Part shown: positions 61,740 through 64,000 of the stretch, in pieces
Numbering within the stretch: position 1 is the stretch's first letter
Layout of the letters: each line of letters begins with the position of its first letter
NCBI GenBank assembly: GCA_964017125.1
Contig: OZ024902.1
Coordinates: forward strand, 35,685,676-35,749,675
Direction: 5' to 3'
Origin: Flabesymbios commensalis
Lineage: Eukaryota; Annelida; Polychaeta; Terebellida; Flabelligeridae
DNA: 64,000 bases
The notes under the pieces: generated by a model
What the model was told of the DNA's origin: nothing
The model's input: only the letters and a program-made list of their open reading frames with translations
The model's database searches: none
Translations under genes and position numbers: made by a program

Positions 61740-62480
61740 GCTAATCTTTGTGTTATTTGGTCCATTTCTGCCATCTCAGACAGGTGTGACATCAGCGGGG
61801 TGATTTGATGGGGTATTACTCCTCCAACCATTATTACCCCTGCAACATATCGGGGCGTTTTTAAATAGCTCTGTACTTGTGTCTAAATAGGTATCAACCA
61901 TCATAGTGAACAGAAATGGAGCAACACCACAGACATCTCAAGTGAGCAGATTCGGAGCAAAAACAATCAAAATAAGCTATTTACACCCACTTTACCTCAT
62001 TTGACCTTGTTGTGACCTTTGTATGACCTTTCGACGACCTTCGGATAAGACCCCCGTGTAGCCCAACTTTAACCAGTTTATCACAATGTGTACTTTGATT
62101 GTAATTCGTCAGATTTAATTTATGTGCTTGTTATTTGTTAAAAAATGATAATTGTTGTTTATTTGGTCCATTTCAGACAGGGGTGACATCAGGGGGATTT
62201 GATGGGGTATTACCACTCTAACCCTTATATTACCCCTGTAACCTGTTGGGGGTATTTCGGCATAGCCCCATCCTGGGGTCTAGATTGGTTTCACCCACCA
62301 TAGACACTCCATTGAACATAATTTGAGCTAAAACAGCAAAAATAAGCCATTTTTATCTGTTTTGAACATATTTAACTTTGCTGTGACCTTGAGATGACCT
62401 TGTCATGACCTTGACATTGTCATGACCTTGGGATAATACCCCAATGAAGCCCAACACATCAAATGAGGTCAAATATCTCA
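61740..62480. repeat. Diverged ~410-bp tandem duplication with TGACCTT runs
   Basis: gtgacatcagcggggtgatttg at about 61787 matches ggtgacatcagggggatttg at about 62171. gatggggtattac, attacccctgcaac / attacccctgtaac and tgaccttg..gacctt also recur in the same order. A related gtcaccatggcaac word is at 60640 and 61594. Confidence 0.6.
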
Positions 62481-63222
62481 TTTTTATGGCATATTATCGT
62501 AGAGGTTAAACTACATTATACAATTTTGCTAGATGAATTTTTGAAATTATTTTCTCTGAATTTTGTTTTAATTTAGGCTCTGTGTTTCTAAGGTTCTTTT
62601 ATCAAACTATTCGTCAATAATTGAGATATCTGTACAATTTTTGTTGCGTTAGAAAGATGAGGGATATCACTTCAACTACAACTAATAAACTCAATTTTCA
62701 TAACTTTCGACATAGATCTGAGTTTGACGTGGCGTGTCACAAATATCGAACGCTATACATACCTAAAACCCAGGTCAAAACAACGATTTTATCTTCACAT
62801 GATCAACTATGAAACTAATGGGGTACTGCAAGGGGTGGTACTTTTCGATCCCAAATGGCGGCATATTAGGGAGGTGTTCCGTCAGGTGCATGCTGCATAG
62901 CATAGTACAAAGTCGATAGTCCATATTACATGTGACAACAACCATTCAAAAGAATAAGCAGCCTCCTGGAGTCTGGCCATAATCCATGGGCGGTAGCCAG
63001 CGCCGTATCTCGGTGCCTCCTTTCAACAACGGCGATAATGCAGATCTCGCATCAGTGATCACTGTACAGATGTGGTCGTAATAGTAGTTTAAAAATGATG
63101 CAATAGAGAGCTTACCATTAGGTCAAAACTTGGTATATGAAGTTATCCCTCAACTATTATTACTCTGGGGACTATCCGATCCGAGGATATTATTATGTCG
63201 TGGGCTAAGTAGGCACTTTAAT

Positions 63223-63540
63223 AATTAATATATGATAAGATATAATAGACATATAATTATGATTTATAATTTGGCCATGGTTTCTAAAAGTCCATATGCT
63301 ATCAGACCCGATTTTCTTCATCCGATGCTTCTGACACCTGAAAAAGATTTTTTGATAAATATATGCATTAATCAATGCATCAATTAATATATGATAAGAT
63401 ATAATAGACATATAATTATGATTTTTAATTTGGCCATGGTTTCTAAAAGTCCATATGCTATCAGACCCGATTTTCTTCATCCGATGCTTCTGACACCTGA
63501 AAAATATTTTTTGATAAATGTATGCATTATTCAATGCATC
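63223..63540. repeat. 159-bp tandem duplication
   Basis: Two nearly identical copies, 63223-63381 and 63382-63540, each begin aattaatatatgataagata and end caatgcatc. I see only a handful of differences (for example ttataatttgg / tttaatttgg and agattttttg / atattttttg). It creates a repeated minus-strand open frame that is not a gene. Confidence 0.93.
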
Positions 63541-64000
63541 AATTACCAGAGCATCAACTGAAGGTTGTCCTATTGTATTTTATCTTTACTTTGATCTAAT
63601 TAGATTGATACATGGAGTCCCAGCCAATGACATTATTGTCCACAATACAGCTTCAATCATGTTGGTGTGTTCAAATAATCAAACAGTACAAAATACTCTA
63701 GTACCCTTTCCCTAGGAGTGGGTGCTGTTGTGAGTTCAGTGTTTAAAGAGATAGAAGCTACGTACTACCATTCTATCAAGTTAAACCTCCGTTAGTTTTG
63801 TTCTTGGTGTTGAACAAATTATATTAAAATATTTATCTAAGAGTATGCTGACAAAACACTTGCTAAAACTTGCTATGACAGAACGTTTTGACTTTTATTG
63901 ACCTTTATAAGCAATTTGTGGTTTTCTTCGTGGAAATATGGACCTAAGTTGCTGCTGCTTGAATATTGTAAATTCATCGGATATTGATTATATGATTTTC

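Larger units (their letters stand above)
59146..64000. other. Right end of window after gene 2 exon 6
   Basis: No further exon was recognised. 60500-62480 is diverged dispersed or duplicated repeat with tgaccttga-type text, and a 159-bp tandem duplication lies at 63223-63540. The remainder shows nothing that I can assign. Confidence 0.5.

Noticed and set aside
63205-63534. 109-codon minus-strand frame with an internal protein repeat
   Set aside because: The repeat is explained by the 159-bp tandem duplication (159 is a multiple of three); no splice or start support.

Overview
This is AT-rich, intron- and repeat-dense animal DNA with no prokaryotic features. Very frequent 'taggccta' words, dispersed palindromic MITEs, tRNA-derived SINEs, CR1/L2-like LINE fossils and long introns suggest a marine invertebrate, probably an echinoderm or another invertebrate deuterostome. 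That assignment is inference from sequence style only.

Two host genes, both on the + strand, can be assembled from exons whose splice sites and reading phases agree. Gene 1 (1571-29576) enters from the left edge. Nineteen exons give a continuous 756-residue C-terminal part ending in TGA at 29574-29576. It encodes a soluble, probably coiled-coil protein with a charged conserved-looking core and a Ser/Pro-rich tail; I do not recognise the family. Gene 2 (34529 to beyond 59145) begins with a 19-codon exon that reads as a signal peptide. It continues through five more exons, all cut in phase 0, giving 157 residues before leaving visible territory. It looks secreted or ER-lumenal and is also unrecognised. 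The two genes are separate: gene 1 has its own stop and poly(A) signals, and gene 2 has its own start and signal peptide.

The rest is intron and intergenic sequence full of mobile DNA. At 4.56-5.69 kb there is a minisatellite with higher-order 134/140-bp periods. From 22.3 to 23.2 kb there is a minus-strand LINE reverse transcriptase fossil, and at 28.1 kb a near-perfect 85-bp-arm hairpin. Between 37.1 and 41.35 kb lies a LINE split by a TTAA-type palindromic MITE and by a 2.5-kb TIR element carrying about nine copies of a GTAACCCTAC motif. At 45.5-46.6 kb there is a second LINE fossil with esterase-like ORF1 and endonuclease parts. A 46-bp minisatellite lies at 49.1 kb. From 49.75 to 54.2 kb there is a foldback-element cluster with two clean nested insertions. 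A 327-bp tandem array at 56.4-57.85 kb is interrupted by a dimeric tRNA SINE. From 60.5 to 63.5 kb there is diverged duplicated sequence.

No rRNA, authentic tRNA, CRISPR, retroviral or Polinton-like feature was recognised. The two genes show no functional link beyond adjacency. The most unusual signals are the motif-studded TIR element, the young hairpin, and the nested-insertion histories that allow relative dating of elements.
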